Assembly (NCBI GenBank): GCA_963798325.1
Contig: CAWCSS010000001.1
Location: 1,612,001-1,676,000 of the forward strand
DNA: 64,000 nucleotides
From: Solirubrobacter sp963798325
Lineage (GTDB): Bacteria > Actinomycetota > Thermoleophilia > Solirubrobacterales > Solirubrobacteraceae
Direction: 5' to 3'
Shown: positions 53,074 to 62,120 of the stretch, in pieces
Position numbering within the stretch: position 1 is the first letter of the stretch
Layout of the letters: each line of letters opens with the position of its first letter
Notes under the pieces: model-generated
Seen by the model: the letters and a program-made list of their open reading frames with translations, nothing else
What the model was told of the DNA's origin: nothing
Databases searched by the model: none
Position numbers and translations under genes: made by a program

Positions 53074-53776
53074 GTGAGCGCTCGCAGCTACCGGCAACTG
53101 TGCGGCTTGGCCCACGCCCTCGATGTCCTCGGCGAGCGCTGGACGCTGCTGATCGTCCGGGAGCTCCTGCTCGGTCCCAAACGTTTCCGTGACCTCGCCG
53201 GCCGGCTCCCCGGCATGGGATCGAACCTCCTCGCCGCCCGCTTGCGATCGCTCGAAGCGGCCGGCGTGATCGGCCGGGCAACGCTGCCGCCTCCGGCCGG
53301 CGTCCAGGTCTACGAGCTGACTGACCGCGGTCAAGCCCTCCGTCCCGCGCTCGCCGCACTCGCCCTCTGGGGGCTCGATCTGCTGCCCGAGGACCCTCGC
53401 AGCGAGACCGCCGGCGCCGGCTGGGCGGCCCTGAGCATGATGGCCGCCGCCGAACGCGCCCCGGCCGCAGTCCCGGACGGGGTTCTACGCCTTCGCCGTC
53501 GGTCACGAGCGGCTGGTCTTCGAAGTCGTCAACGGCGATCTCGTCGTCCGCGAGGGCACTCCCACCTCACCCCCGACCCTTACGGCCACAAGCGACCTGG
53601 ACACCTTCCTCGCGCTCGCGTCCACGCAGCTCAGCGTGGCTGACGCGGTGCGCGCTGGGCATCTCACCGTCGACGGCGACGAACGGCAACTCGTCGCGTT
53701 GCTCGCGGTCGCGCAGCTCCCCGGCCCAGCAACCTCACCGGGTGTCCCGCGGACGCCGGAGTCCGCCGGCGGCTGA
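53074..53776 (+). pseudogene. HxlR-type regulator with C-terminal SCP2/ligand-binding domain, single-base frameshift
   Basis: The N-terminal winged helix is typical of HxlR: YRQLCGLAHALDVLGERWTL, RELLLGPKRFRDLAGRLPGM, LEAAGVIGRATLPPPAGVQV. The frame then changes near the GGGG run 53479-53482. In the next frame GFYAFAVGHERLVFEVVNGD, SDLDTFLALASTQLSVADAV and GHLTVDGDERQLVALLAV look like an SCP2/alkyl-sulfatase-type ligand pocket, a known fusion partner of such regulators. Joined, the protein has about 233 residues. It starts with GTG at 53074. The divergent neighbour is a drug exporter, so a ligand-responsive repressor is likely. One base too many in a G-run could be a sequence error. Confidence 0.78.
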
Positions 53777-53908
53777 GCGCCGGCCCGCCGCCGCAAGGGT
53801 CAAGTTCAGCGGGCCGAGCGAGTGCGTGTTGGAACGCCGACCGTCGTGGCCGGGTGGTCCCGGGTCGGTAACACGGCGAGCTGGGACGGCTCATAGCGTG
53901 GCCCCCCG

Positions 53909-55651
53909 ATGCGACTGACTACCGCTGGGAACACCACGACCACCAGGCGTGCGCTCGCGTGCGCGGCACTCGCCACCGTGCTGCTGACACCGGCGGCGGC
54001 GCATGCGCAGGTCCCGCCGCTGGCGCGCACCACGTTCACCGCCGACCGCGCGGGTGAGGCCAAGCTCGCGCTCACCGCGTCCGCCCCCGGCGCCGACTGG
54101 GGTACCGCCGGCAAGGAGTCCGCGCTGCTGGAGGTCGAGGTGGACGGCAAGCCGGCGACGAACGTCATCACGTTCAACGGTGCAACGCCGCTGGACTACG
54201 ACGTCGCACTCGGCCGCGTCGGCGCCGGTCCGCACGAGATCACGGTCACGCTCGACGCTGCGAAGTCACCCTCCGCCAACGCGGTGGTGAGCGGCCTGAA
54301 GCCGTCGCTGGCGCCGGACGGTGATCTCGCCGCGCGCTACGCGCCGATCCTCTACGGCCGCAACCTCCCGACCGTTCCGGGCGCCTACGAGAACGTCAAC
54401 ACCGACGTGCCGCTGCTGCTCTACCACGTGACCAGCACCGACGCCCAGGGCGACCGCGTGATCGAGTACACGATGACCTGGTCCAACGAGGACGGCGGGA
54501 CCAACTCGCCGTCGCTGATGGCGCGCTGGGGACGTACGACCGACATCGAGTGGCTCTACCGCGTCACCGTCGACGCCAACGGCACCCGCCTCAGCGATCA
54601 GTATCAGTCCGCGGGACACGGCACTGTCGCCTTCGACGGCCTGCGTGAGGACGACCACCCGCTGTTGCAGGTCACGACCTCCAACAACAACATGTCCTCG
54701 GTCACCGACCTGGCGACATCCTCCGGCTATCGCTTCTTCCTCGACAGCGCCGTGCAGCTGCCGCCCAACCGGGCGCGCGAGTGGATCATGGACACGCACC
54801 CGTGGGCGTATCTGGTGATGGCCAAGGAGGTCGCACGCGAGGGCAAGATCGAAGCGCTGCCCAACCCGGCCACGACCGCGATGTCCGACCAGCGCAACTA
54901 CCTGTTCGCCGAGGTCAAGAAGAGCACCAGCTACGCCGCGCCGCCCCGCGCGGGCAGCTGGGCCGGCACCGCACTCGCCGCGCTCGTGGGTGACGGCTGG
55001 TACACGTCACATCACGGCACGCCGGGCGATTCGATCCAGCGCGACGACCCGGCGGCGACGACGATCGAGCTCCCGCCCGGCACCACCGCCCGCGACATCA
55101 AGGCCATCAAGGCGATCGCGGTCCCCAATGGCGCGCCCGGTGACTACCGCATCGACGTGAGCTCGATCAACCGCGGCTTCCTGCTCGGCAGCGACTACCT
55201 GCCGACCACCTCGTTCGTGAACTGGGCGGGCTCGCAGACCCTCACGCCGCAGCGCACCGAGGCGATCCTCTGGCAGAACGCCAACGTCATCGGCGGCGGC
55301 GCGGGCGGCTCGGTACCCGCCACGCTGGCGCTGACGCTCGGAACGCCTGCGAGCTTCGGCGCGTTTACACCAGGCGTCGAGAAGACCTACACCGCCTCGA
55401 CCACGGCGGACGTGCTCTCGACCGCCGGCGACGCGACCCTCTCGGTCTCGGACCCGGGCCATCTGACCAACGGCGCGTACTCGCTCCCACAGCCGCTGCA
55501 GGTGTCGCTCAGCAAGTCCAACTGGGACGGCCCGGCATCCCACGACCCGGTGACGATCGCGTTCTCACAGACGATCGCCGCGACCGACGCCCTGCGCACC
55601 GGCGCCTACACGAAGACACTGACCTTCACGCTCTCGACCCAGACGCCATGA
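53909..55651 (+). CDS. large secreted protein of unknown function
   Basis: 580 residues. Signal peptide (RRALACAALATVLLTPAAAH, then AQV). After a short Ig-like N-terminal part (GEAKLALTASAPGADWGTAG) the centre reads LAARYAPILYGRNLPTVPGA, TDVPLLLYHVTSTDAQGDRV, IEYTMTWSNEDGGTNSPSLM and WGRTTDIEWLYRVTVD, a layout seen in uncharacterised actinobacterial surface proteins. The C-terminal 110 residues form another beta domain (LALTLGTPASFGAFTPGVEK, DATLSVSDPGHLTNGAYSLP) common at the ends of secreted proteins in this phylum. It stands alone; no catalytic motif was recognised. Confidence 0.8.
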   Translation: MRLTTAGNTTTTRRALACAALATVLLTPAAAHAQVPPLARTTFTADRAGEAKLALTASAPGADWGTAGKESALLEVEVDGKPATNVITFNGATPLDYDVALGRVGAGPHEITVTLDAAKSPSANAVVSGLKPSLAPDGDLAARYAPILYGRNLPTVPGAYENVNTDVPLLLYHVTSTDAQGDRVIEYTMTWSNEDGGTNSPSLMARWGRTTDIEWLYRVTVDANGTRLSDQYQSAGHGTVAFDGLREDDHPLLQVTTSNNNMSSVTDLATSSGYRFFLDSAVQLPPNRAREWIMDTHPWAYLVMAKEVAREGKIEALPNPATTAMSDQRNYLFAEVKKSTSYAAPPRAGSWAGTALAALVGDGWYTSHHGTPGDSIQRDDPAATTIELPPGTTARDIKAIKAIAVPNGAPGDYRIDVSSINRGFLLGSDYLPTTSFVNWAGSQTLTPQRTEAILWQNANVIGGGAGGSVPATLALTLGTPASFGAFTPGVEKTYTASTTADVLSTAGDATLSVSDPGHLTNGAYSLPQPLQVSLSKSNWDGPASHDPVTIAFSQTIAATDALRTGAYTKTLTFTLSTQTP

Positions 55652-55751
55652 CGAGCGATCGAGCGCGACATTCAGACCAGCGCCGTTCGCCCCATGTCGC
55701 GTCGCGCGGTCGACGGCCCTGACCGCCGTTCGTTTACAACTCGAACATTCC

Positions 55752-56042
55752 ATGTACGATCGATTGCGGTCAACTGCAGGAGCGTTGGGGTTCATGGACG
55801 AGGATGCGTCGTATTACGCGCTGCGCCGGTGCTCGGGCGCGGCGGCTGATGCGTGGTGGGTCAGCGCGTCCCGCCGACGGGATGCACCGCCGGCGATGCT
55901 CGCCCTGCTCGCCGGGCGCACACGCGTCGAGGCCGGCCCTGACGAGGCAGTTGAATCGCTCGCGTGGGCCGAGCGCATCGGCGGCTGGACGCCCGATGGC
56001 GCCCGGCCGCTGGCCGTGTACCCGCACGACCCGCGGGACTAG
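55752..56042 (+). CDS. small hypothetical protein (96 aa)
   Basis: Hydrophilic protein starting MYDRLRSTAGALGFMDEDAS; an internal start at 55794 (MDEDASYYALRRCSG) is equally plausible. It contains SYYALRRCSGAAADAWWVSA and ends GARPLAVYPHDPRD. No family is recognised. The gene is short and isolated between a secreted protein and a convergent HD protein, so its reality is moderate only. Confidence 0.4.
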   Translation: MYDRLRSTAGALGFMDEDASYYALRRCSGAAADAWWVSASRRRDAPPAMLALLAGRTRVEAGPDEAVESLAWAERIGGWTPDGARPLAVYPHDPRD

Positions 56043-56130
56043 CCGTCGCAGGCCCGAACGCCGCGTCGTCGACCGGTGATCGCAAGGGTGATCGAGGTGC
56101 CTGGCGCGTGACGAGTCCGTTAAGCGCGAC

Positions 56131-56766
56131 TCAGTGCGGGGGGACGCCGGCCCGGGTGTCGTGATGGCTCTCGGGCGGAAGATGACCGAGCGCCTCCAGT
56201 TCAAAGCGCAGTTGGCCTACGAGTGGGGCGATCGCTTCGTCCGGCTCGCAACTCTCGAGCATCTCGAGCGTCGCGTGGTAGTGCTCAAGACGCAACCGCC
56301 CCTCTCCGGCGGCGAGCAGTCCGGCGTCATCGTGGATGCGTAGCCGAAGTTCTCGCACCTTGGCGATCTTGTCGGCGGCGTCCACGGCGAGTGCGATGCC
56401 GCCGAAGCCGGCGATCTGCCGACGCAGTGCGGCCTTGCGCTGCGCGAATGATTCGATGCTGGGGTCCTCGCTGAGCGCTTGCACCGCGGCGGCGACCTCG
56501 CCCCCGAAGCGGACGCGGATCTCGCGCAGATCGGCGCCGCCGTCCTCGAGCGCCTCGTGCAGCACACCGACGACCACGACGACCTCGGGGTAGCCGGCGT
56601 TCTCGAGCAAGAACGCCACCTCGAAGGGATGCAGCACGAACGGTGCCCGGTCGGAGTCACGCTGTTGCCCTGCGTGCAGTTCTCGCGCGTAGCGCGCGGC
56701 CTCACACGCCACCGGAAGCGACCGCAGAAACGTCGGTAAGAACGCGCCGGCAGCCATCAAGCTCAC
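56131..56766 (-). CDS. SpoT/MESH1-like HD-domain protein with an altered HD motif
   Basis: 211 residues resembling the (p)ppGpp-hydrolase HD domain. The N-terminal half has AARYARELHAGQQRDSDRAP, FVLHPFEVAFLLENAGYPEV (first metal His), then VVGVLHEALEDGGADLREIR, where the HD signature reads HE, and IALAVDAADKIAKVRELRLR with the late Asp. There is no synthetase or TGS/ACT domain. It could hydrolyse ppGpp or another phosphate ester if Glu can replace Asp as a metal ligand, or it may be an inactive relative. A truncated paralogue lies at 58028-58132. Confidence 0.78.
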   Translation of the reverse strand: MSLMAAGAFLPTFLRSLPVACEAARYARELHAGQQRDSDRAPFVLHPFEVAFLLENAGYPEVVVVVGVLHEALEDGGADLREIRVRFGGEVAAAVQALSEDPSIESFAQRKAALRRQIAGFGGIALAVDAADKIAKVRELRLRIHDDAGLLAAGEGRLRLEHYHATLEMLESCEPDEAIAPLVGQLRFELEALGHLPPESHHDTRAGVPPH

Positions 56767-57092
56767 CTTGCCCGGCAGCCGCTCGCCTCGAGCACGGCGA
56801 TAACGAATCCTTCACACGACGGCGCTGCTGTGCACCGGCTTGATCATCAGCCGCCAGTGCCCCACCTGGTCGGCGCCAGCGAGAGCGGCGAGGTTTGTTT
56901 GCGCGCACCTGTGAAGCGAGCAAAGGAGCAGACGAAGTAGGCCCCGCCGTCTCCCACCACATGCCCTCGAGCTTGCGGCTGGCGAGCACACCGGGGACGA
57001 CCTATCGGATCGCCTGGATCACGGTGCCGGACGCGACGCTAAGAACCACGTCGACGCGCAAGCGGTTCACGAACGCACAGGTCACCGCAGGC
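56767..57092. other. gene-free stretch
   Basis: No convincing gene or RNA was seen. An open minus-strand frame running on from the PhoX remnant (VNRLRVDVVLSVASGTVIQA) ends at 57002 and looks partly protein-like, but its origin is unclear. Confidence 0.4.
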
Positions 57093-57183
57093 GACTTGCC
57101 GCCGGCGCAGTTGTCGTGCGTCCCGACCAGGCTGACGTACTCGCGGACCCGGTTGCCGTCCTTGTCGACCTCGATGTTCGTCG
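57093..57183 (-). pseudogene. fragment of a PhoX-type (DUF839) alkaline phosphatase
   Basis: A 30-residue island in an otherwise meaningless frame reads NIEVDKDGNRVREYVSLVGT followed by HDNCAGGKSP. This matches the conserved centre of PhoX/DUF839 phosphatases (R-E-Y-x-S-L-x-G-T ... N-C-A-G-G). Neither the flanking N-terminal nor the following TWLTCEE-type motif is present, so only a scrap remains. Translation continues in frame into unrelated sequence to 57002. Confidence 0.6.
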
Positions 57184-57369
57184 TCCTCCACCTGACACCG
57201 GGTATACGTGCGCCGGGGGACTCCATTCGGTCGCTCGAAGCAGCGTTGGCCACGTGTGTCGATGCCACTGCTCGCGAGCGCCAGCGGCAGCCGCCGCGAC
57301 TGGTTCCGGGGCCGCGCGCCGCGACTGGCGGGCGTATGCGCGAACTCGCATCCTGCGGGCTTGGCCGCG

Positions 57370-57630
57370 GTGGTGGGGCGTTTGGCGGTGGACGAGGACG
57401 GGGTATCGCGCATCGAGATGCACGCCGCCAACACCGCCGACCAGCCAGCCGCCGGTGTGCGTTTTGCGCGTTGCCTGGCCTGCGGTGATGTCCTCTCGGG
57501 CGCGGAGTCCCAGCGCTTGGGCGCTGGACGCGCATGCCGCGACCGACTCGGAGACGACGAACTCGCGCGCCGACGGGCCAAGGTGCTCGCCAGCGCGCAA
57601 GCGCAGCGCCTGCTCACCCTGCCTGGCTGA
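57370..57630 (+). CDS. small putative zinc-binding protein (DUF6011-like)
   Basis: About 86 residues from a GTG in a longer open frame. The C-terminal 50 residues read RCLACGDVLSGAESQRLGAG, then RACRDRLGDDELARRRAKVL. The CxxC ... R-x-G-x-G-x-x-C spacing resembles the small zinc-binding DUF6011 motif. The N-terminal part (VGRLAVDEDGVSRIEMHAAN) is unremarkable. It lies among gene remnants, so it may itself be a leftover. Confidence 0.4.
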   Translation: MVGRLAVDEDGVSRIEMHAANTADQPAAGVRFARCLACGDVLSGAESQRLGAGRACRDRLGDDELARRRAKVLASAQAQRLLTLPG

Positions 57631-58027
57631 TGGGGGTTCACGCCGGCCCGGATGCGGGACCGGAAGCACGCGCTCCTTCGCCAGCCGGCCATCGTCCCCT
57701 CCGGCCCTCGCGTTCCGGAATTGCCCCGCCCGCAGTGCGGCCGCCCGGATAGTCACGCGCAAGCCTCAGCGACCCCCGGTGGTCTCGGATGTCGATCGAT
57801 CGCCGTTCGCTCGCGAGCGACCTGCGAAGCGGTCTCGATCCTCGATTTGACGCAGCCGAGCTACGCGCGGCGCCCGGATGGGACGACTCGTTCAGGCGCC
57901 CGGCGGCAGCGCGCGCGCCACCTATAGCTCGAATGCGAGTTGATGCCCCGAAGGGGTGCTCGGGGTCGGCCCTCTGCGGCATGGCCAAGTTGTGCTCGTG
58001 TGTTCGAGCCCGTCGGCGGACCCGGTC
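57631..58027. other. gene-free stretch
   Basis: Open frames exist on both strands but none shows family motifs or plausible starts; the sequence appears to be decayed coding DNA between the DUF6011-like gene and the HD fragment. Confidence 0.4.
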
Positions 58028-58132
58028 ATCTTCGAGCGGGTGCAGGACAAACGGCGCCCGGTCCGGATCCCGCCGTTGATTGCCCCGCAACTCCTCGGCC
58101 CACGCGATCGCCTCGACGCAAGGTCGCGGCAT
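58028..58132 (-). pseudogene. N-terminal fragment of a second SpoT-like HD protein
   Basis: The translation VEAIAWAEELRGNQRRDPDR then APFVLHPLED parallels ACEAARYARELHAGQQRDSD, RAPFVLHPFEV of the HD protein at 56131-56766. After the first metal His region the similarity stops and the frame becomes meaningless. It is a truncated paralogue or the remnant of a duplication 1.3 kb away on the same strand. Confidence 0.65.
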
Positions 58133-58439
58133 GGGCAGAAGAAGAGAGGCCCGGGGCTGTGACGAGACGCTGAGAGGAGGGAAGCGCCGCGCCGTGAGCC
58201 CCGGGCGGTGCGGCTCGGGCCGCTCCGGCACGCCGCCGGGAGCAGTTAAGCGGCTCACCACGCACAGCCCGTAACGAGCCAGTGAATGCACCCTGGCACG
58301 CCAGCGACCCCGACACGACACACGAGCGTTCGCCGCGAGTGATTCGCGCGGCACCGACGTGTGAGCGACACGCGCGATGATCGCGGCCGCGGAACGCAGT
58401 ACGCGTTCGTCGAGCAACGTACCTGTCGACGACCATGGA

Positions 58440-59115
58440 CTTGTCGCGCACAGCCACGCTGGAGTTGCAGCGTCGTCGCGTGCCGGATGACTGTCAGCGT
58501 TCGGCCTGGAAGGGTCGGCGCGTCATGGGCCCACGTCACGCGCCCGGCGAGCCGCCGCGTAAGCCCCAGGCTCCCCAGTTCGTCATCGTGGCGCTCCCGC
58601 GCGGCGGGCAGCTCCAACAGCGCCAGCGGATTCCCAGCCGCCTCACGCAGGATCTGTGCCCGCAGCACGAAGCCACCGCACGTCATCGACCAGTACCAGC
58701 AGCGGCGCCTCCATCGCGACATCGGAGAGCAGATCGAGCGCCGCCATCGCGATCCGGAGATGCTCGGGCCGGCTCTCCTCGGTCAGCCCGAACGCGATGT
58801 CGAGCGCGGCTCGCTGCACCGAGGGAAGCTCCACCGCCCGCGCGCGCACCGGCCGCAACAGCTGGTGCAGGCCGGCAAACGGCAACCGCGCCTCCGACTG
58901 CACCCCGGCGGTCGCGAGCACGGTCATTCCTCGCGCCTGCGCCGCCCGCGCCGCCTCGCTGAGCAGCCGCGATTTGCCGATCCCCGGTTCACCGTGCAAC
59001 ACGAGCGCCCGGCCGTGCGCAGATGCCTGGCCCAGCAATGACGAGATCGGGCGCTGCTCTTCGCCCGGCCAACCAGCGGTCGGGCATCGCCCTCAACTGT
59101 TCGCGCCATCACCAC
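58440..59115 (-). pseudogene. remnant of an AAA-ATPase / LuxR-type (LAL) regulator
   Basis: Pieces in different frames follow the order of a large ATP-binding LuxR regulator. TVEGDARPLVGRA (59115 side) is followed, after a frameshift, by ALVLHGEPGIGKSRLLSEAA (Walker A), GVQSEARLPFAGLHQLLRPV and PLLVLVDDVRWLRA (Walker B). After a loss of roughly 70 codons comes RAQILREAAGNPLALLELPA, then degenerate sequence. The C-terminal LuxR helix-turn-helix is missing. Intact members are about 900 residues, so this is clearly dead. Confidence 0.8.
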
Positions 59116-59251
59116 GCCTACAGTCTCCCGGACGCTGCCAACCGCGACCAGCTTGCCGAGCGCCGCGGTCGGCGGGACCGAATGCCCGCGGGCGCCGGGC
59201 GCGGTGGGACGCCCGTGCGGTGGCGGTGCGGTCGGGCGGTCTGCCGACGCG

Positions 59252-60689
59252 CTAGGCCCGCCTGATCACGACGTTCGCGGTGATGGTGCCGAGCGACAGC
59301 TTCATGCTGAATCTCGCGTGCTTGCGCAGTGATCGGGTGTTGCCGCCGACAGCTTGAGGCGCACCGTTGATGTTCCCCGTTTGACGGTGACTGACTTCTT
59401 TACGTAGGTGACCTTTCCGCGTGTGAGAGCGATGGTCACCTTGCCCGTGGCAGAGGCGTTCACGCGCAGCGCGATCGTGCCGTTCTTGCTGAGCTTCAGC
59501 GTCTTGCTCAGTGGGCGCAGCCTCGGCTTGGTCGGCTGGGCTGTGCGCGGCGGCTGTACGGCCTGGTTCTGGGCGCCGCCAAGCTGCGGGCTCTGGCTCG
59601 CCCGTGGACGGAGTCGCCGCGGCTCCGTTGCCGTCGAGGCCGATCAGCGTGTTCTCACCGGCGCCGCCACGCGTGCGCTCCACGCCGATGGCGGAGTCGT
59701 TCTCCCCCGGCTCGCCCTGCGGGGCGGCCCGGCGCAGGTCGACTTCGACTCCGCGCGAGCGGTCGCCGTAGTCGAGGACGTCGGTGCCGGGACCTCCGTC
59801 GATCTGGTCCGGGCCGTCGCCGACGAGCGCTTCGCCGTCCCGGTGGCCGCCGCCGCTGACGGTGTCGTCGCCGGCGCCGCCGTTGACCTGGTCGCCGGCG
59901 CCATCGCCGCCGTTGAGGAAGTCGTTGCCGTCGCCGCCGTCGAGCCGGTCCGCGCCCGGCGCCGACGCCGAGCGTCGTGTCGCCGTAGAGGCGGTCGTCA
60001 GCGGCTCCCCCGTTGAGCGTGTCGTTCCCGAGTTCGCCGACAAGCACGTCATCGCCACCGTTGCCGGAGATCGTGTCGTCGCTGTTGCCGCCGGTGAGGA
60101 AGTTCGGGCCGGCGTCGCCGATCAGCGTGCCGCTCGCCGTGACGTCTTCGACGCCCTGGACCACGTCGTGCTCGCCGGGTTGCCCGCCGGTGCCGGCCGG
60201 GAGATCGACCGTCACCGGGGCGGTGGCGGACGTGTAGGTGATCAGATCCTCGCCGGCGCCGCCGTCGAGCGTGTCGTCGCCGGTCCCGCCGTCGAGCCGG
60301 TCATTGCCGCCGCCGGCGCTCAGCGTGTCCGCGTCGGCGCCGCCGAAGAACGTGTCGGCTCCCGCTGCACCGACGAGGCGGTCGGCGCCGGCCTCGCCGT
60401 AGACGATCCAGCCGCCGTCGTCTGCGGCGGTGAAGGTGTCCGCGCCGCCGCCGAGCGTCGCCGTGGGCCGTGCGGCGGTCTTGGGGCAGCGCGCCTCGTT
60501 GGGTGTTGCCTGTGTGCACCCGATGCCGGCGGTCAGCGGCGCACCGGTGTCGGTGATCACCCACTCCGATCCGGCGACGGTGACGGTGACGATGTTGGTC
60601 TCCGAGCCGGCGTCGCGCAGCGCGATCGGGCCGGCGCCATCAGCCGTGACGGTGGCGGATGAGGCGAGGGCCGGCAGCGCCGCGGGCAT
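59252..60689 (-). pseudogene. RTX/hemolysin-type calcium-binding repeat protein, multiply frameshifted
   Basis: The first frame (from 60689) has an N-terminal export-like stretch (PAALPALASSATVTADGAG) and then nonapeptide repeats: GEAGADRLVGAAGADTFFGG, GGNDRLDGGTGDDTLDGGAG, GGNSDDTISGNGGDDVLVGE. The frame switches near 59965, continuing as GADRLDGGDGNDFLNGGDGA and GGPGTDVLDYGDRSRGVEVD. It switches again near 59600 to a Lys-rich beta-sandwich (LRPLSKTLKLSKNGTIALRV, KVTIALTRGKVTYVKKSVTV) and once more before the end (RFSMKLSLGTITANVVIRRA). RTX repeats bind calcium in secreted proteins. At least three indels are needed to restore about 480 residues: either a pseudogene or a poorly determined repeat region. 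Confidence 0.75.
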
Positions 60690-60751
60690 CGCGAGCGGCG
60701 ATCGCGGCGATCAGGAACCAGGATGGCATCCTGGGCATCGACCGCATCCGC

Positions 60752-62120
60752 TCAGCTCTTCGCGGTCGCGGTCAGCAGGTCGACGGAGCCGTCGAACTGC
60801 CAGAGCGGGTTCGGGACGTCACCCCGCGCCGTACGGATCTGGAAGAAGCCGTTGACCTGCGCGGGCCCGTCACCGTCGGCGACATAGCGCCCGTCCGGGG
60901 TGACGTCGAGCTGATAGATCCCAGAACCCGTGGCTTCCGACCCCGGGAGGTGCCAACTCAGCACACAACGCCAATCGTTTCCGGGGCCGATGTCATCGAC
61001 GCGGGAGCCGCCCTTGTCGCATTTGGCGGTCGCCTGCAGCTGAGCTTCGGTGACCGCGGGTCGGTGCAGCTGATCGGTCTGTGTGCGGTAGAGATGCGCG
61101 AAGGACGTCGCCAGGGAGGCCTCGAGCTTGGCCTTGTCGACCCCGGAGCCGGACGCCGACGTGGCGACAGTGAGCACCGCCACGGTGGCGGCGAACAGGC
61201 CCGCGAGGGGCAGCGCGGCGCGTACGAGGACGCGGTTGCTGACTCCGTCGTAGGCCTGGTCGGTGAAGTCGCGGCGCATGAACAGCCGGTAGGCCAGCAG
61301 GGCGGCGACGGCTGCCCAGGCGAGGCTGACGAGGATGCCGACGATCAGCGGGCCGGTATGGGCCGGGTCGGTGAACAGTCCGCGCCAGCCGATGAAGGCG
61401 TAACTGGGCAGTGCGACGCGCACGACGGCGGGGAGCGGGAGCAGTTGTGCCATGCCGAGCACAAGGGCGAGCACGGCGGGAATCAGCAACCCCATCGGCG
61501 AGCGGCCGAGGGCGACCGAGCCGAGCAGGCCGATCGCCGCGAACGCCAGTGTCGGCGCGAGCGCGACGATCCAGGCGAGCGCGACTGCGGCGGCGGCCGC
61601 TCCCCCGTCGAGCTGGTGGCCGTCAAGGCCGACGAGCGGGTGGTTTCCGACGGCCAGCAGACCGCCGACGACGCCCGAGATGGCGAGCCCTGCGGCGAGC
61701 AGCAGGATGACCGTGATGCTGGCGAGCGCCTTGGCGGCGAAGATCCGTCGTGGTGAGCGGACGGCGACGAGCAGGTGACGCCAGGTGCCGAGTCGGTCCT
61801 CGGAGGCGAAGACGTCTCCGGCGACAAGTGAGGTCAGGACGGGCAGGACCCAGCTGCAGGAGAACGTGAGGACCACCAGCGCTCCGGCCCAGCCGGTCTG
61901 GTTCATCCAGCGGCCGAAGACCGTGTCCGACGGCAGCGAGCTCTGTTGGCTGATGATGGCCACGAACAGCGCCGGGCCCAGCCAGCAGGCCAGGACCCCA
62001 AGGCGGATCGGCCACTGCGCGAGGAGCTTGACCAGCTCGAAGCGATACCCCCGCCGAACCGATGCCGGCGGCGCGTCAGGCCTGGTCTGCGCGGGGATGA
62101 GCTGCGACAGTGGTGGTCAC
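60752..62120 (-). pseudogene. ABC-2 type permease, frameshift near the N-terminus
   Basis: Membrane partner of the ATPase encoded just upstream. The GTG at 62120 overlaps the ATPase stop and reads TTTVAAHPRADQA before a TGA near 62076. Continuing in the next frame gives VRRGYRFELVKLLAQWPIRL, GVLACWLGPALFVAIISQQS, which joins the main frame without a break. The membrane part has helices such as AGALVVLTFSCSWVLPVLTS, then a conserved cytoplasmic EDRLGTWRHLLVAVRSPRRI, typical of ABC-2 exporters. About 100 residues at the end form an outer domain with two Cys. Removing one base near 62080 restores a single 455-residue protein, so it may be functional in vivo. Confidence 0.8.

Noticed and set aside
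55652..55751. LexA box near CGAACATTCC
   Set aside because: Only one half-site matches; the second half (GTTCG) is missing.
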